DNA of 8,102 bases from Gammaproteobacteria bacterium (GTDB lineage: Bacteria; Pseudomonadota; Gammaproteobacteria; Pseudomonadales; Azotimanducaceae), in NCBI GenBank assembly GCA_002694945.1, contig NZNP01000083.1, positions 20,383-28,484 of the forward strand. The letters are read 5' to 3'. Each line of letters opens with the position of its first letter. Within the stretch, counting starts at the first letter, position 1. Shown piece after piece: positions 7,090 through 8,102 of the stretch. The notes beneath the pieces are model-generated. The model was not told where the DNA came from. It searched no databases and saw only the letters and a program-made list of their open reading frames with translations. A program made the translations under genes and the position numbers.

Positions 7090-8085
7090 ATGACCGCAAG
7101 CTACCGATCATTCGCTCAGCAGAGTGCTCACTATATGGATCGGCCACACATCGGAGCACCTACTAAACCTATAAAGAACGCAGCAGCCTGGTATGGTCCA
7201 GACATTGAAGCTGATGCGAGTCAATGGAGCTACCGACTGACGACCAGCGAGTCGACCGAGATATACGACGCGATCGTCCGACTGAGAGAAGCAAATGCAG
7301 AACTCGGAGCAGTGACCCGAGAAAACTTTTTTTTACCAACGCTGGCATCCCAGATCAAAGCTTGGCGTCAGGACATTATGGAAGGGTTTGGGCTGAAACT
7401 GATCCGCGGTCTGCCAGTAAAGGAGTGGAGTTACGACGAGGTTTGCTATGCTTTCTGGGGTTTAGGTCATCATCTCGGTATCCCTGGCGCACAGAACCCA
7501 GACAATGAACTTCTTGGCCATGTAAAAGATTACGGAGAAACCGCCGACAACCCTTTTGTCCGGCTATACCGGACAGCCAGCCATATACGCTATCACTGTG
7601 ATGCCTGCGATATTGTCGGTCTCCTTTGTCTGCAACCCGCTGTTTCAGGGGGAGCAAGCCGTGTGGTTAGCACTGTTACATTGTTCAATGAATTGATGAG
7701 AGTACATCCTGATCTCGCCAGCAGAGTCTGTGAACCATTCCGTTTGGATCGTAGGGGAGAAACCAAGCCTGGCCAGCTACCCTACTCAATGGTCTCCCCC
7801 GCCCAATTCGCCAATGGCAAGCTACAGACTTTCTACCACAGCGATTACTTTCGCTCGATTGAGCGACACGAAAACCTTGTCCTAACAGACGCAGAAAAAA
7901 CCATCCTCGACTTCTACGATGAGCGAGGCCTTAGTCCAGAACTTTACTTGGACATGCAGTTAGAGTCCGGTGATATTCAATTTTTATCCAACCACACCAT
8001 CGCCCATTCAAGGACTGCCTACACGGACCATGAAGACCCCGAAAAACAACGTCACCTGCTAAGGCTATGGCTGTCAGCTGAATGA
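7090..8085 (+). CDS. TauD/TfdA-family Fe(II)/2-oxoglutarate-dependent dioxygenase
   Basis: Predicted cytoplasmic non-haem iron dioxygenase of the TauD/TfdA fold, 331 residues. Such enzymes use O2 and 2-oxoglutarate to hydroxylate a small substrate, releasing CO2 and succinate. The iron-binding triad is visible as His169-Cys170-Asp171 in RYHCDACDIVGLLCL and His306 in NHTIAHSRTAY. Arg321 or Arg325 in RHLLRLWL is the likely 2-oxoglutarate carboxylate ligand. The intervening GGASRVVSTVTLFNEL and the late ESGDIQFLSNHT strand fit the family. Members of this subgroup commonly have Thr or Ser between the His and Asp; here it is Cys. The substrate is unknown, and taurine should not be assumed. The ATG comes one base after the yggX stop (TGA-C-ATG) without its own Shine-Dalgarno, so it is probably translated by coupling. 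The gene is not a usual member of the asmA-mutY-yggX block. Confidence 0.9.
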   Translation: MTASYRSFAQQSAHYMDRPHIGAPTKPIKNAAAWYGPDIEADASQWSYRLTTSESTEIYDAIVRLREANAELGAVTRENFFLPTLASQIKAWRQDIMEGFGLKLIRGLPVKEWSYDEVCYAFWGLGHHLGIPGAQNPDNELLGHVKDYGETADNPFVRLYRTASHIRYHCDACDIVGLLCLQPAVSGGASRVVSTVTLFNELMRVHPDLASRVCEPFRLDRRGETKPGQLPYSMVSPAQFANGKLQTFYHSDYFRSIERHENLVLTDAEKTILDFYDERGLSPELYLDMQLESGDIQFLSNHTIAHSRTAYTDHEDPEKQRHLLRLWLSAE

Positions 8086-8102
8086 TTTCGTACTTGGACC
8101 CG

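Noticed and set aside
7376..7657. 93-residue - strand open frame inside the dioxygenase gene.
   Set aside because: Opposite-strand shadow of a well-supported gene; no ribosome binding site or recognisable domain.

Overview
The window looks like ordinary chromosome from a gammaproteobacterium of mid GC content. The main clue is the collinear block asmA-mutY-yggX on the + strand, a gene order known from Pseudomonas and relatives. The proteins also resemble gammaproteobacterial versions: MutY has the full catalytic, [4Fe-4S] and C-terminal domain set, and YggX has the MSRT-[VI]-F-C start and the TMLINEKxLNMM core. I would not name a genus from the sequence alone. No rRNA, tRNA, insertion sequence, integrase, phage gene or CRISPR array was seen.

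Left part (1-2122): two divergent genes. On the - strand is a MATE-family multidrug/metabolite efflux protein that runs off the left edge, so its C-terminus is missing. On the + strand is a luciferase-like (LLM) flavin/F420-type oxidoreductase resembling the Rv1855c family. They share about 95 bp of intergenic DNA holding a perfect 16-bp palindrome, GTTATCATCTGATAAC. This overlaps an extended -10 promoter for the oxidoreductase, so the pair is probably co-regulated by an unidentified dimeric regulator.

Middle (2124-3773): a - strand ferredoxin/adrenodoxin-type NADP+ reductase (FprA-like) converges on the oxidoreductase with a single base between the stop codons. It is followed by a 255-bp divergent intergenic region with weak promoter candidates for both sides.

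Right part (3774-8085): a tight + strand operon, asmA - mutY - yggX - TauD/TfdA-like dioxygenase. AsmA is an inner-membrane-anchored periplasmic protein linked to envelope lipid homeostasis. MutY removes A mispaired with 8-oxoG. YggX protects or traffics Fe(II). The last gene is a probable Fe(II)/2-oxoglutarate dioxygenase coupled to yggX by a one-base gap. Three consecutive products are therefore tied to iron or oxidative damage. The dioxygenase is the one accessory addition to an otherwise standard block.

All genes appear intact apart from the edge-truncated MATE gene. I did not find convincing evidence of an undescribed system. The most useful leads are the palindromic operator, the dioxygenase at the end of the mutY-yggX operon, and the cofactor question for the LLM enzyme.
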